Shown in pieces: positions 52,078-61,887 of a DNA stretch of 64,000 nt. Origin of the DNA: Novosphingobium malaysiense (lineage in GTDB: Bacteria; Pseudomonadota; Alphaproteobacteria; Sphingomonadales; Sphingomonadaceae). The DNA lies in the NCBI RefSeq assembly GCF_000802225.1, contig NZ_JTDI01000002.1:516501-580500 (forward strand), in the 5' to 3' direction. Both the position numbers and the translations under genes were made by a program. Position 1 is the first letter of the stretch, and each line of letters starts with the position of its first letter. The notes under the pieces were generated by a model. That model saw only the letters and a program-made list of their open reading frames with translations, was not told the origin of the DNA and searched no databases.

Positions 52078-52593
52078 GTGACCGATGATGCCCAAGCATT
52101 GAAGCAACTGGAAAGCCTGACTGCCAAGCAGGTCGAAGTGCTTGATCTGCTGGTCATGCACCGCACTACCAAGGAGATCGCGCGCGAGCTTTCCATTGCA
52201 CCGAACACTGTCGACCAGCGGATCAATGCCGTACGCGACAAGTGGGGAACCACCAACCGCAAGGATACGGCCCGCCGCTATGCATGGCTGCTGGAGCAAT
52301 GTGGCAAAACCACATGTGGTTTTTCACGTGTCGACCAGGAGGAAAGGAACGGGAAGGACGGTGGACAGGACCTGCCGGTCGATCCGGTTTTCGTCCTTTC
52401 CGATGCCTCCGCCTATGGTCGGCCTCGGGACTGGTACGAACACCTGGACACGCGACCGAAAGGCCTGGAGGCTTTCGATGCAAGGTTCGGGCGATTTGGC
52501 CGCGTCGCTGCGGTTCTCGTCCTGGCGCTGATAATGGCTTTGACGCTGGCGTCTTCGCTGGCGATTGCCGAGGTTCTCGGGAGACTGATCTGA
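52078..52593 (+). CDS. LuxR-type HTH regulator with a C-terminal membrane anchor
   Basis: A 171-residue protein. A GerE/LuxR helix-turn-helix occupies about 12-65 (LTAKQVEVLDLLVMHRTTKEIA, IAPNTVDQRINAV). A charged linker follows and a single hydrophobic segment at about 145-166 anchors the protein in the membrane. There is no receiver or autoinducer domain. The start is GTG at 52078, without a strong ribosome site. It is the first gene of a four-gene set ending in a JAB-domain gene, directly after pspF. Confidence 0.85.
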   Translation: MTDDAQALKQLESLTAKQVEVLDLLVMHRTTKEIARELSIAPNTVDQRINAVRDKWGTTNRKDTARRYAWLLEQCGKTTCGFSRVDQEERNGKDGGQDLPVDPVFVLSDASAYGRPRDWYEHLDTRPKGLEAFDARFGRFGRVAAVLVLALIMALTLASSLAIAEVLGRLI

Positions 52594-52674
52594 ACGGTCG
52601 GTAGTTTCGAGACCGGAACCGAGCATAGCCTTCGACCTGGAATTGGCGCCCTGGTGCCGCTGGAGGCGAAGATT

Positions 52675-53007
52675 ATGACCCCTGAAATTGCCAGCATGCG
52701 GATCGCACGCAACATCAAGTCGGTCGAGGATGATCTGGATGAACTGCTTGCCAAGGCCGGCGAACTCCTTACCGAACTCGCCCGAGCTCGGGTGGCTGCG
52801 CTCGATGCTGCCGTGCACGGCCAGCGCCCGATGGCGCGCGTCGCGGCCATGCAAAAAAGTCTGATCGAGGCCCGCTCCGAAATCGTGCGGGCGCACAACG
52901 ATCTCGCGAAGTTGGCGGAAACAATGGACATTCCGACCGATTGCCCCGACCAAGCGCATCTTGCCGATGATATGCGCGCCGGGCGGGATATCTCCGTCGC
53001 GGCCTGA
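52675..53007 (+). CDS. Small helical protein of unknown function
   Basis: A 110-residue, mostly alpha-helical protein without membrane segments (MRIARNIKSVEDDLDELLAK, ELARARVAALDAAV). Heptad-like hydrophobic spacing suggests a coiled-coil bundle. The ATG at 52675 follows GGAGG. It lies 81 bp after the LuxR-type gene and 20 bp before the membrane-protein gene. Confidence 0.72.
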   Translation: MTPEIASMRIARNIKSVEDDLDELLAKAGELLTELARARVAALDAAVHGQRPMARVAAMQKSLIEARSEIVRAHNDLAKLAETMDIPTDCPDQAHLADDMRAGRDISVAA

Positions 53008-53027
53008 ATTCTGGGAGAGGGGCAGGT

Positions 53028-53504
53028 TTGACGAATCCGCTGCAGATTGCGTTTTTTCTGCTCCTCGCCCTGGCCGTTCCCGTGGCCGTCTGGAAAGGCG
53101 GCACGCCGGAGCGGTTCGGCGCGGCTGCGATCCTCTTCATGTGGGGGCTGCAGTCTGTGGGGGATCGAATCCTTCCTTCCGGATGGACTTCCGTCGACAC
53201 GTTCTCCTTCCTGTCCGACGTGACCGGTTTCCTGGCCTTTGGCTATCTTGCCCTGGAGGCGCGGAGGATTTGGCCCCTATGGGCAACATCGCTGCAGATC
53301 TTGAGCTTAAGCGCGCACTTCGCAAGATGGGCGGACATAACCATCCATCCCATGGTCTATGCCGTGATGCGCGGAGCGCCGACGTTCGGCGCCCTGATCG
53401 CGATCTTATTGGGCGTGCTGTTCCATCTGCGCCGGCTTCGGCGCGATGGCTCCGATCCAGCCTGGCAGATCTGGTGCCGTTTCGCAGCAGGATCAAACCG
53501 CTAG
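53028..53504 (+). CDS. Multi-pass membrane protein of unknown function
   Basis: A 158-residue membrane protein with four to five hydrophobic segments (about 4-22, 31-46, 60-78, 85-103, 119-134). Several Trp and Asp residues lie at the helix ends (SDVTGFL, ARWADI). The start is TTG at 53028, preceded by a GGGAGAGGGGCAGG run. Its end overlaps the start of the JAB gene by about 31 bp. I do not recognise a family. Confidence 0.72.
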   Translation: MTNPLQIAFFLLLALAVPVAVWKGGTPERFGAAAILFMWGLQSVGDRILPSGWTSVDTFSFLSDVTGFLAFGYLALEARRIWPLWATSLQILSLSAHFARWADITIHPMVYAVMRGAPTFGALIAILLGVLFHLRRLRRDGSDPAWQIWCRFAAGSNR

Positions 53505-53866
53505 CTGCGCCTCTCTTCGAAATCCTCGTGCGATCGATGGGCGGGCTGCGGCACGAAGTGCTCCTGCAAGTGCTGTATGATGAGAGCGGCAGGCTGTGCG
53601 GGCATCAGGTGTGTGGCGGTAGCGGGCTCGCCTGCGTGTCCGTGCGCTATCGCGACCTTTTCGAGCATGCGTTCAGAATCGACGCGAGCGGCTTCGTTCT
53701 CGTCCACAACCACCCTTCAGGCGATGCCCGGCCCAGCGCCGGAGACATCAGGGCGACTCGCGCGCTCGGCGCCGTCGCCCAGGCCATGGACATGGAGTTT
53801 CACGATCATCTCATCGTTGCCGGCCATGCGGCAGTGAGCATGCGCGAAGCCGGTCTCATGGCCTGA
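53474..53866 (+). CDS. Short RadC/JAB-domain protein
   Basis: About 130 residues, only the JAB/MPN domain of RadC. The JAMM motif is HNHPSGDARPSAGD with both His, Ser and Asp present, and DHLIVAG follows. The N-terminal helix-hairpin-helix domain of full-length RadC is missing. RadC-type JAB proteins are putative metalloproteases or isopeptidase-like enzymes, also found with mobile elements; their role is unsettled. The GTG at 53474 overlaps the previous gene; no clear ribosome site supports it, so the exact start is uncertain. Confidence 0.82.
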   Translation: MPFRSRIKPLAAPLFEILVRSMGGLRHEVLLQVLYDESGRLCGHQVCGGSGLACVSVRYRDLFEHAFRIDASGFVLVHNHPSGDARPSAGDIRATRALGAVAQAMDMEFHDHLIVAGHAAVSMREAGLMA

Positions 53867-54190
53867 ATGCCGGGGGCTTGAAACGGTTGACTGCCCTTGG
53901 GCAGGGGCAAGGGATCCCGCAGTACGGCGTGCTCGAGCGCCGTGGTGCAGGAGTCGGCCACTGGGGAGTGGCGGCCTGCGTGCGCCGGGAATTTCCCGGC
54001 GCACGCAGGCTTGAGGCACACGAAGCAAAAGCGCACGCCGGCCCCTTGCCTTTTTGGGGGAATGCGCCTATCTGGCCCTCATCCCGACATTGGTGAAACA
54101 AGGATCGGGCTGGCGCCGGAAGGGGCCGGCGCGAAACTGCGTTGCATCGATGCCGCACCGACCGATCGTTTTAGACTGGAGAATGCCCGC
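53867..54190. other. Structured intergenic region before rimP
   Basis: No gene in 324 bp, but rich in dyad symmetry: CTGCCC-TT-GGGCAG (53891-53904), GCCACT/AGTGGC (about 53957-53972), and the perfect 37-nt palindrome at 53974-54010. Further on, GCGCCGG/CCGGCGC (about 54113-54132) could fold in the rimP leader. It may hold the terminator of the JAB module and the leader of the rimP operon. Confidence 0.6.
53974..54010. repeat. Perfect 18-bp inverted repeat (37-nt palindrome)
   Basis: Eighteen bases at 53974-53991 are matched exactly by their complement at 53993-54010 around a single T at 53992. It would form a very stable hairpin in RNA. Only TT follows, so it is not a textbook terminator. 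It lies 108 bp after the JAB gene. Confidence 0.85.
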
Positions 54191-54763
54191 GTGGCCGATA
54201 TCGCCCGCCTCACGCAAGTCATCGAGCCCGAGGTAACTGCCCTCGGCTTCGATCTCGTGCGCGTGCGCATCTTCGGCAAGAGCGAGGTCGGTGATGACGA
54301 ACTGGCGCTGCAGGTCATGGCCGAGAACCCCAAGACCGGGCAGCTCGTGCTCGACGACTGCGTGCAGCTTTCGCACCGCATTTCCGATCGCATGGACGCG
54401 CTCGAGGAAGCTGGCGAAGTGCTGGTCGACGGTGCCTACCGGCTCGAGGTCAGCTCGCCGGGCATCGACCGACCGCTTACCCGGCCGAAGGACTATGCCG
54501 ACTGGGCCGGGCACGAGGCCCGCATCAACCTGACCGAACCCGTCGCCGGAAACCGCAAGGCGCTCCACGGGGACCTGATCGGTATCGAGGGCGATCCCGG
54601 TTCCGAAGTGGTCACGCTTGAGGACCGCAAGTCCGGCCGTGTCAGCTTCCCGCTGACCAATATTCATTCTGCAAGGCTTGTCCTGACCGACAAGCTGATA
54701 GCCGCAACCCGCCCGCTCGATACCAGCGGCGCCGACGAGATTTTCGAGGAACAGGAAGACTGA
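54191..54763 (+). CDS. rimP: Ribosome maturation factor RimP
   Basis: A 190-residue protein. The N-terminal part has VIEPEVTALGFDLVRVRI and the middle has YRLEVSSPGIDRPLTR, both RimP hallmarks; the C-terminal SH3-like domain follows. RimP helps assemble the 30S subunit. The GTG at 54191 follows GGAGAA. It is the first gene of the rimP-nusA-ylxR-infB operon; nusA begins 2 bp later. Confidence 0.95.
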   Translation: MADIARLTQVIEPEVTALGFDLVRVRIFGKSEVGDDELALQVMAENPKTGQLVLDDCVQLSHRISDRMDALEEAGEVLVDGAYRLEVSSPGIDRPLTRPKDYADWAGHEARINLTEPVAGNRKALHGDLIGIEGDPGSEVVTLEDRKSGRVSFPLTNIHSARLVLTDKLIAATRPLDTSGADEIFEEQED

Positions 54764-54765
54764 CA

Positions 54766-56394
54766 ATGGCCAGTGCGATTTCCGCCAACCGCGCCGAGCT
54801 GCTTGCTATCGCGAACTCCGTCGCGTCGGAGAAGATGATCGACAAGTCGATCGTCATCGAGGCGATGGAAGAGGCGATCCAGAAGTCGGCCCGCAACCGC
54901 TACGGTGCCGAGAACGACATCCGCGCGAAGCTCGATCCGCGTACCGGCGATCTGCGTCTGTGGCGCGTCGTCGAAGTGGTCGAGGAAGTCGAGGACTACT
55001 TCAAGCAGGTCGATCTCAAGCAGGCCGAGAAGCTGCAGCCGGGCTCGAAGCTGGGCGACTTCATCGTCGACCCGCTGCCGCCGGTCGATCTCGGCCGTAT
55101 CGATGCGCAGTCGGCCAAGCAGGTGATCTTCCAGAAGGTCCGCGATGCCGAGCGCGAGCGCCAGTACGAGGAATTCAAGGATCGCGTGGGTGAAGTGATC
55201 ACCGGCGTGATCAAGTCGGTCGAATTCGGCCACGTCATCGTCAACCTCGGCCGCGCCGAGGGCGTGATCCGCCGCGATCAGCAGATCCCGCGCGAAGCCG
55301 CCCGCGTCGGTGAGCGCGTGCGCGCCATCGTGCTGCGCGTCGAGCGCCAGAACCGCGGCCCGCAGATCTTCCTTTCCCGCGCGCACCCCGAGTTCATGAA
55401 GAAGCTCTTCGCGCAGGAAGTGCCCGAGATCTACGACGGCATCATCGAGATCAAGGCCGCTGCCCGCGATCCCGGCTCGCGCGCCAAGATCGGCGTGATC
55501 AGCCACGATCATTCGATCGACCCCGTCGGCGCCTGCGTCGGCATGAAGGGCAGCCGCGTGCAGGCCGTCGTGCAGGAACTGCAAGGCGAGAAGATCGACA
55601 TCATTCCCTGGAGCGAAGACACCGCGACCTTCGTCGTCAACGCGCTCCAGCCCGCGACTGTCAGCCGCGTCGTCATCGACGAGGAAGAGAGCCGCATCGA
55701 AGTCGTCGTGCCCGATGACCAGCTTTCGCTGGCAATCGGCCGCCGTGGCCAGAACGTTCGCCTCGCCAGCCAGCTCACGGGCTCGCAGATCGACATCATG
55801 ACCGAAGCCGAGGCTTCGGAGAAGCGTCAGAAGGAATTCCAGGAACGCTCCAAGATGTTCGAGGACGAACTCGACGTCGACGAGACCCTCTCGCAGCTGC
55901 TGGTGGCCGAAGGCTTCACCGAGCTCGAGGAAGTCGCCTACATCGACATGAACGAACTGGCCGCGATCGAGGGCTTCGACGAGGAACTCGCCGAGGAACT
56001 GCAGAGCCGCGCCCACGAAGCGCTCGAGCGCCGCGAGGAAGCGGCCCGCGAGGAGCGCCGTTCGCTCGGTGTCGAGGACGCCATTGCCGAACTGCCGCAC
56101 CTGACCGAGGCCATGCTGGTCACGCTCGGCAAGGCAGGGATCAAGACGCTCGACGACGTTGCCGATCTCGCCACCGACGAGCTCATTGCCAAGAAGCGCA
56201 CCGAGCAGCGCCGTCGCGACGGCTCGGTCAATCGCCGCGCCCGCGAAGAGGACAAGGGCGGCGTGCTTGGCGAGTACGGTCTGACCGAAGAGCAGGGCAA
56301 CGAAATCATCATGGCAGCGCGTGCGCACTGGTTCGAGGACGAAGAGCCCGCTGCCGATTCCGGGGAGGCCGCCGATGCGGAATCCTCGCAATGA
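54766..56394 (+). CDS. nusA: Transcription termination/antitermination factor NusA
   Basis: A 542-residue protein: N-terminal RNA-polymerase-binding domain (1-125), S1 domain (about 135-200, with [21 protein letters not shown]), two KH domains (with [20 protein letters not shown] and [15 protein letters not shown]), and a C-terminal acidic part with helix-hairpin-helix repeats. It is longer than E. coli NusA (495) mostly in the C-terminus. It follows rimP by 2 bp and overlaps the YlxR gene. Confidence 0.97.
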   Translation: MASAISANRAELLAIANSVASEKMIDKSIVIEAMEEAIQKSARNRYGAENDIRAKLDPRTGDLRLWRVVEVVEEVEDYFKQVDLKQAEKLQPGSKLGDFIVDPLPPVDLGRIDAQSAKQVIFQKVRDAERERQYEEFKDRVGEVITGVIKSVEFGHVIVNLGRAEGVIRRDQQIPREAARVGERVRAIVLRVERQNRGPQIFLSRAHPEFMKKLFAQEVPEIYDGIIEIKAAARDPGSRAKIGVISHDHSIDPVGACVGMKGSRVQAVVQELQGEKIDIIPWSEDTATFVVNALQPATVSRVVIDEEESRIEVVVPDDQLSLAIGRRGQNVRLASQLTGSQIDIMTEAEASEKRQKEFQERSKMFEDELDVDETLSQLLVAEGFTELEEVAYIDMNELAAIEGFDEELAEELQSRAHEALERREEAAREERRSLGVEDAIAELPHLTEAMLVTLGKAGIKTLDDVADLATDELIAKKRTEQRRRDGSVNRRAREEDKGGVLGEYGLTEEQGNEIIMAARAHWFEDEEPAADSGEAADAESSQ

Positions 56395-57094
56395 GCGCGT
56401 AAGCTCCGACATCGACAACGCCAGGGCGGAGAGGACTTGCATCCTTTCCGGCCGGAAGGCTGCGCGGGATGAACTGCTGCGTCTGGCGATTTCGCCGGAC
56501 GGGGTGGTGCTTCCCGACGTGCACGCACGTGCCCCCGGGCGCGGGGCGTGGATCGGCGTTGCGCGCGCGGACCTTGAAAAAGCCGTCGCGAAGGGCAAAC
56601 TAAAGGGAGCGCTGGCGCGCGCATACAAGGGCGCGCCGCTTTCCATCCCCGACGACCTTGCCGAGAGGATCGAACAGGCGCTGACCCGCGCGCTGACCGA
56701 GCGGCTTGGGCTCGAACTCAAATCGGGCAAGCTGCTCATGGGCTCGGACCGCATTGCGCAGAATGCGCGCGAGGGCCGGGTTGCCTGGCTCGGTCATGCC
56801 GCCGACGCGAGCGAAGACGGTTCGCGAAAGCTCGATCAGGCCTGGCGGGTCGGGCGCGAGGCGGAAGGAAGCGGTCTCATGGGCACGCGCTTGCCTCTGG
56901 ACCGGGAGACGCTGTCTGTGGCATTGGGCCGCGACAACGTCGTTCACCTGGCGCTGAATGACCGTGGAGCGGCCGAACGAGTCGCTTTGCAACTGCAGCG
57001 CCTCCTGCATTTCCAGGGGCAGGCCGATTGGAACGCGGCCGACACGGATGATGTAACCGGGCAGGCGCCAGCTGCGCCCGTGACGACGAATTGA
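56375..57094 (+). CDS. YlxR/DUF448 and L7Ae-like RNA-binding protein
   Basis: A 239-residue fusion. The YlxR domain is about 20-95 (ERTCILSGRKAARDELLRLAI, GRGAWIGV), and an L7Ae/Gadd45-like domain follows (about 110-225, with SGKLLMGSDRI). Both parts bind RNA. The ATG at 56375 sits seven bases after GGGGAGG and overlaps the end of nusA by 20 bp. The gene is in the usual place between nusA and infB. Confidence 0.92.
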   Translation: MRNPRNERVSSDIDNARAERTCILSGRKAARDELLRLAISPDGVVLPDVHARAPGRGAWIGVARADLEKAVAKGKLKGALARAYKGAPLSIPDDLAERIEQALTRALTERLGLELKSGKLLMGSDRIAQNAREGRVAWLGHAADASEDGSRKLDQAWRVGREAEGSGLMGTRLPLDRETLSVALGRDNVVHLALNDRGAAERVALQLQRLLHFQGQADWNAADTDDVTGQAPAAPVTTN

Positions 57095-57117
57095 GATTGA
57101 AGGGCAAAACGAGAGAT

Positions 57118-59727
57118 ATGAGCGAGACCGACAACAAACCGACCCTGGGCCGCAAGCCGCTTGGGCTTAAGCGCTCGGTGGAAGCGGGTGAGGTCAAGCA
57201 GACCTTCAGCCACGGTCGTACCAACAAGGTCGTGGTCGAGGTGAAGCGCCGCAAGCTGATCGGCAAGCCCGGTTCGGAGGCGCCTGCCGAGGCCAAGACC
57301 GAAGCGCCCGCTCCCAAGCCTGCGCCGAAGAAGCCTGCGCCGGCGCCCAAGCCCGCGCCGAAGAAGCCGGCGGCTCCGGCGGGCGAGACTCGTCAGGAAA
57401 TGCAGGCGCGCCTGCTGCGCGAGGCCGAGGAAGCCCGCCTTGCCGCGCTCGAGGAAGCCAACCGCCGCGAGCAGGAAGAAAAGCTGCGCGCGCTGGAGGA
57501 GGAAAAGCGCCGGGCGGAAGAGAATCGCCGCGTCGAGGAAGAGGCTGCCGCAGCCGCCGCCAAGGCGGAAGAGGAAGCCGCCAAGGCTCCTGCGCCCGAG
57601 GAAAAGGAGCCGGAGCCGAAGGCGGAAGCGCCTGCTGCCAAGGCCCAGGAACCTGCCGAGCAGGCAGAGGAAGCTGCCACGCCGGTTCCGGCGCCGCGCA
57701 AGTTTACCCCGGTGCAGCGCCCCGAACCCCGCAAGGCGGAATCATCGGGCGGTGGTGCGCCGAAGAAGGCCGACTCCGGCAAGAAGGGGGCTCCGCCCTC
57801 ACGCGGCGGCGATCGCAAGGATCGCCGCCAGTCGGGCAAGCTCACGGTCACTCGCGCGCTCAACGAGGACGAGGGTGCACGCGCCCGTTCGCTCGCCGCG
57901 CTCAAGCGTGCCCGCGAGAAGGAGCGTCGTGCCCACTTCTCCGGTCAGAGCCAGCCGCGTGAAAAGCAGGTGCGCGACGTCATCGTTCCGGAGGCGATTA
58001 CCGTTCAGGAACTGGCCAACCGCATGGCCGAGAAGGGCGCCGACCTGGTGAAGGCGCTGTTCAACATGGGCATGATGGTCACCGTCAACCAGACGATCGA
58101 CCAGGATACCGCCGAACTGCTGGTCACCGAATTCGGCCACAACATCGAGCGCGTTTCGGAAAGCGATATCGATATCGACACCTCCACGGACGTCGATACC
58201 GAGGAATCGCTCAAGCCGCGCGCGCCGGTGGTGGCGATCATGGGCCACGTCGACCACGGCAAGACGAGCCTGCTCGACGCTCTGCGTGGCACCGACGTGG
58301 TGCGCGGCGAGGCCGGTGGCATCACGCAGCATATCGGCGCCTACCAGATCAAGACCAAGAGCGGCGACGAAGTCACCGTTCTCGACACGCCGGGCCACGC
58401 GGCCTTCACGCAGATGCGCATGCGCGGTGCCAACGTCACCGACATCGTCATTCTCGTGGTGGCAGCCGATGACGGCATCATGCCGCAGACGATCGAGGCC
58501 ATCAATCACACCAAGGCCGCCGGCGTGCCGATGATCGTGGCGATCAACAAGTGCGACAAGGAAGACGCGAACCCGCAGCGGATCCGCGAACGCCTGCTCG
58601 AGCACGAAGTGATCGTCGAGGAGATGTCGGGTGACGTGCAGGACGTCGAAGTCTCGGCCAAGACCGGCAAGGGTCTGGAAGAGCTGATCGAGAAGATCCT
58701 GTTGCAGGCCGAGTTCATGGAACTCAAGGCCAACCCCGATCGCCCGGCCGAGGCCACAGTCATCGAAGCCAAGCTCGACAAGGGCAAGGGTCCGGTCGCG
58801 ACCGTTCTCGTCAACCGCGGCACGCTCAAGCGGGGCGACATCTTCGTCGTCGGCACCGAGAGCGGCCGTGTGCGCGCGATGAACGACGACAAGGGCCGTC
58901 AGGTGAAGGAAGCGGGCCCGTCCACGCCGGTCGAGGTTCTCGGCCTCAGCGGTGTGCCGATGGCAGGCGACATGCTCAATGTCGTCGAAAGCGAGCAGCG
59001 TGCCCGCGAAGTCTCGTCCTATCGTCAGGAACAGGCGACGGCCAAGCGCACTGCCACGGCTCCGGCCAGCCTCGACACGATGTTCTCGGCGCTCGCCGCC
59101 AAGCAGAACGTCATCGAGTATCCGGTGGTGATCAAGGCGGACGTGCAGGGGTCGGTGGAAGCGATCAACAACGCGCTTCACAACCTTTCGAACGACGAGA
59201 TCAAGGTTCGCATCCTGCACTCGGGCGTGGGCGCCATCACCGAGACCGACGTGTCGCTGGCTTCGGCCTCGGGCGCGCCGATCATCGGCTTCAACGTCCG
59301 CCCGAACGCCAAGGCGCGCGAGCAGATCGAGCAGTCGAAGACGCGGATGATGTACTACGACGTCATCTACGAACTGACCGAGGAAGTCGCCAAGGAAATG
59401 GCCGGCATCTGGGGCCCCGAACGCGTCGAGACCGTCGTCGGCCGTGCAGAGGTCAAGCAGGTCTTCCCGGCCGGCAAGAAGGACAAGGCCGCTGGCCTGC
59501 TTGTCATCGAGGGCTTCATCCGCAAGGGTCTCAGTGCCCGTCTCACCCGCAACGACGTCATCGTTTCGGCCACGACCATCGCGTCGCTGCGCCGCTTCAA
59601 GGACGACGTCGACGAAGTCCGTACCGGTCTGGAATGCGGCGTGGTGCTGGCGGATACCAACGACATCAAGGCGGGTGACCACCTCGAAGTCTTTGAAGTC
59701 AGCGAGCGCGAACGCACGATCGGGTAA
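57118..59727 (+). CDS. infB: Translation initiation factor IF-2
   Basis: An 869-residue GTPase. The N-terminus (about 1-290) is long, low-complexity and charged, with repeated PKPAPKKPA units and a Glu/Ala-rich coiled coil. The G domain has [17 protein letters not shown] and NKCDKED; beta-barrel and C-terminal domains follow. IF-2 brings fMet-tRNA to the ribosome. The ATG at 57118 is chosen although only a weak ribosome site precedes it. It is the last gene of the rimP operon, and a hairpin follows. Confidence 0.97.
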   Translation: MSETDNKPTLGRKPLGLKRSVEAGEVKQTFSHGRTNKVVVEVKRRKLIGKPGSEAPAEAKTEAPAPKPAPKKPAPAPKPAPKKPAAPAGETRQEMQARLLREAEEARLAALEEANRREQEEKLRALEEEKRRAEENRRVEEEAAAAAAKAEEEAAKAPAPEEKEPEPKAEAPAAKAQEPAEQAEEAATPVPAPRKFTPVQRPEPRKAESSGGGAPKKADSGKKGAPPSRGGDRKDRRQSGKLTVTRALNEDEGARARSLAALKRAREKERRAHFSGQSQPREKQVRDVIVPEAITVQELANRMAEKGADLVKALFNMGMMVTVNQTIDQDTAELLVTEFGHNIERVSESDIDIDTSTDVDTEESLKPRAPVVAIMGHVDHGKTSLLDALRGTDVVRGEAGGITQHIGAYQIKTKSGDEVTVLDTPGHAAFTQMRMRGANVTDIVILVVAADDGIMPQTIEAINHTKAAGVPMIVAINKCDKEDANPQRIRERLLEHEVIVEEMSGDVQDVEVSAKTGKGLEELIEKILLQAEFMELKANPDRPAEATVIEAKLDKGKGPVATVLVNRGTLKRGDIFVVGTESGRVRAMNDDKGRQVKEAGPSTPVEVLGLSGVPMAGDMLNVVESEQRAREVSSYRQEQATAKRTATAPASLDTMFSALAAKQNVIEYPVVIKADVQGSVEAINNALHNLSNDEIKVRILHSGVGAITETDVSLASASGAPIIGFNVRPNAKAREQIEQSKTRMMYYDVIYELTEEVAKEMAGIWGPERVETVVGRAEVKQVFPAGKKDKAAGLLVIEGFIRKGLSARLTRNDVIVSATTIASLRRFKDDVDEVRTGLECGVVLADTNDIKAGDHLEVFEVSERERTIG

Positions 59728-59752
59728 CCTCGCGGTTCCTGAGAATGTCCAG

Positions 59753-59783
59753 CGGCCGCTGTCGGTTTGTCCGGCAGCGGCCG
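59753..59783 (+). terminator. Putative terminator hairpin after infB
   Basis: CGGCCGCTGTCGG (59753-59765) pairs with CCGGCAGCGGCCG (59771-59783) around a 5-nt loop, with one wobble pair. The T run that follows is weak (TT), so factor-dependent termination or RNA 3'-end protection is also possible. Confidence 0.6.
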
Positions 59784-59989
59784 TTGCGCGCTTCGGCGGG
59801 TGTAGCCCGACCGGCCGGCATGAGCGACTTGTGTTTCCTGGCGCAGGACGGCGGGAGCGGCGAAGACGATGAGGAACAGAAGGCAGCGGGTTGCCTGCTG
59901 GACGCCGTTTACGAGGTGCGTGGATGCAGGCTTTTCCTCAGCCCCGCGTTTGCCGGTATCGCGATGCTGCCATTGATCGGAGTCCACCC

Positions 59990-60523
59990 ATGACCCGCTA
60001 TCTCGCCCTGTTCGGTTCGATCAACGTCGGCGGCAATCGCCTGAAGATGGCGGACTTGCGCTATGCCTTCGAGCGCGAGGCATTCGAGAATGTCGAGACG
60101 GTGGTGGCCAGCGGCAACGTCCTGTTCGATTTCGACGAACGTCCGACCGACGGGCTCGAAGAGCTCTTTGCCTACATGATGCGCGATCGTTTCGACATCG
60201 ACAGCTTCGTTGCGGTGCGCACGAAGGACGAGCTCCGGTCAGCTGTGGAGGACAACCCTTTTGTTGGCGGTAGCGACGACAAGTTCGTCCACACTCACTT
60301 TCTCGAGTGTCAGCCTGATCGGGCCAGGTTCGACAAGCTGGTGAGCGACCACCAGGAAAGAGGGGACGAGAAAATGGCACTGGGCGAGCGCTGCCTGTAC
60401 ATCGACTATGTGAACGGTGTCGGCGACAGCAAGCTTACGAGCGCCTTCATAGAACGGCGGTTGGGCTGCCGCGGCACGGCGCGCAATGTTCGATCGCTGG
60501 CACGTATTCTCGCCAAGATGTGA
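59990..60523 (+). CDS. DUF1697 family protein
   Basis: A 177-residue cytoplasmic protein. It opens TRYLALFGSINVGGNRLKMADLR, the DUF1697 signature; the usual text is LLRGINVGG. It continues with VVASGNVLFD and ends with TARNVRSLARILA. The family has no known function. The gene stands alone between infB and rbfA, with 262 bp before it and 131 bp after. Confidence 0.9.
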   Translation: MTRYLALFGSINVGGNRLKMADLRYAFEREAFENVETVVASGNVLFDFDERPTDGLEELFAYMMRDRFDIDSFVAVRTKDELRSAVEDNPFVGGSDDKFVHTHFLECQPDRARFDKLVSDHQERGDEKMALGERCLYIDYVNGVGDSKLTSAFIERRLGCRGTARNVRSLARILAKM

Positions 60524-60654
60524 GCCGGATCCGGCGCGGTGCGGGCCACTGCGGTCGCTTCGGCGGCGTTTCACGAGGATAACTTCGCACTTTCGCTTTT
60601 GCGGCGCGAGCAAGTGTTGCAAAATATACCGCGCCTCCCACATGGTCCCGGACG

Positions 60655-61047
60655 ATGGCACGTCAGCAATTCACGCCCGAACAGCATTCCGTCCGCCTGC
60701 TCAAGGTGGGCGAACAGGTGCGCCATGTGATCAGCGAAATTCTCGCCCGGCAGCAGGTCCATGACGATACGCTCACCGCGCACTCCGTTTCCGTCACCGA
60801 AGTGCGCATGACGCCGGACCTTCGGCAGGCCACCGTCTACGTGAAGCCCTTGCTCGGTCAGGATGAGGAAGCCGTGCTCAAGGCGCTGCGCACCAACACC
60901 GCCTATTTCCAGCGCGAAGTGGCGCAGCGCCTCAAGCTGAAGTTCGCCGCCAAGCTTCGCTTTCGATCCGACGAGACGTTCGACGAGGCGAGCCGGATCG
61001 ATGCCCTGTTGAACGATCCCCGCGTCAGGCGCGACCTCGACGACTAG
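60655..61047 (+). CDS. rbfA: Ribosome-binding factor A
   Basis: A 130-residue protein with one KH-like domain: [35 protein letters not shown] and [27 protein letters not shown] are RbfA signatures. RbfA helps 16S rRNA processing and cold adaptation. It is separated from infB by the DUF1697 gene. AT-rich text just upstream (TTGCAAAATATA near 60618-60630) may be its promoter. Confidence 0.96.
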   Translation: MARQQFTPEQHSVRLLKVGEQVRHVISEILARQQVHDDTLTAHSVSVTEVRMTPDLRQATVYVKPLLGQDEEAVLKALRTNTAYFQREVAQRLKLKFAAKLRFRSDETFDEASRIDALLNDPRVRRDLDD

Positions 61048-61143
61048 CATTCCCATCCCCGCGACGATGCTGGGGGAACTACCCATTCCCTGCCGGCGGA
61101 TTCGCGGTATCTCTTTGCAGGAATAGAGCAGGGAGACGGAAGA

Positions 61144-61875
61144 ATGGCGCAGTTCGTATTCCTTCATGGAGGCGGGCAGGGAAGCTGGGTCTGGGACGAG
61201 ACGATCGTGGCCGTCGGCCGCCAGTCCCAAGGCAGGGCCCAATGCCTGGCGCTCGATGCCCCCGGTTGCGGGAGCAAGCGGGGAGTGGATACGTCAGGCT
61301 ATGCCTTTGCCGACACCACCCGGGAACTGATTGCGGACATAGAACGGGCCGGCATGCTCGATGTCGTTCTGGTCGGCCATTCGCAGGCGGGCATGACGCT
61401 GCCGCACATTGCCGAACTCGCGCCGCCGGGCCTTGTCAGCAAGCTCGTCTACGTGGCGTGCTCAGCCCCCCTCAAGGGCCTCAATACACTTCAGCAGATG
61501 GGGCAGGGGCGCCATGGCGAGAGCCCGGACGAGGTCGGCTACCCGCTCGGGCCGGATGCAGCGATGGAGGAGCGCTTCGCCGCCATGTTCTGCAACGACA
61601 TGGCAGAACCCCGGCGGTCCGAGTTCCTGGGAAAGCTGGGCAAGGATAATTGGCCAGCGAGCGCCTACACCTACAGCGACTGGCGTTACGAACACCTGCG
61701 CGGCATCCCGTCGAGCTATGTCGTCACCCTGCGGGACGGCGTCCTGCCGGTGGAGTGGCAGGAGCGGTTCGCCGACCGGCTCCATGCGCGAAGAATCGTG
61801 CGTGTCGATGCGGGCCACCAGGTCATGAACACGCGCCCCGAGGCCTTGGCCGAAGTGTTGCTGGCCGAAGCCTGA
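61144..61875 (+). CDS. Alpha/beta hydrolase
   Basis: A 243-residue hydrolase of the same small group as the one at 41066: oxyanion loop HGGGQGSWVW, nucleophile elbow GHSQAG (Ser about 80), and catalytic His in DAGHQVMNTRPE. No signal peptide. AGGGAGACGGAAG precedes the ATG at 61144. The substrate is unknown. It converges on the DUF1963 gene, 12 bases apart. Confidence 0.88.
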   Translation: MAQFVFLHGGGQGSWVWDETIVAVGRQSQGRAQCLALDAPGCGSKRGVDTSGYAFADTTRELIADIERAGMLDVVLVGHSQAGMTLPHIAELAPPGLVSKLVYVACSAPLKGLNTLQQMGQGRHGESPDEVGYPLGPDAAMEERFAAMFCNDMAEPRRSEFLGKLGKDNWPASAYTYSDWRYEHLRGIPSSYVVTLRDGVLPVEWQERFADRLHARRIVRVDAGHQVMNTRPEALAEVLLAEA

Positions 61876-61887
61876 GGCGTCCGGGGC

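Noticed and set aside
53474..53866. Anti-phage island marked by the RadC/JAB gene
   Set aside because: No integrase, restriction or other defence gene is adjacent, and base composition does not change; the JAB gene is better viewed as part of its four-gene module.
54664..56754. Long open frame of about 696 codons on the minus strand
   Set aside because: It lies exactly antisense to rimP/nusA/ylxR, has no ribosome site and reads as low-complexity Ser/Arg or Leu/Gly-rich text; high GC content makes such antisense frames common. The same applies to the long frames opposite typA, infB, the P450, nadE and the TonB receptors.
59745..59993. Possible small gene of 82 codons after infB
   Set aside because: It begins inside a hairpin, has no ribosome site and no recognisable composition; DUF1697 begins right at its end.
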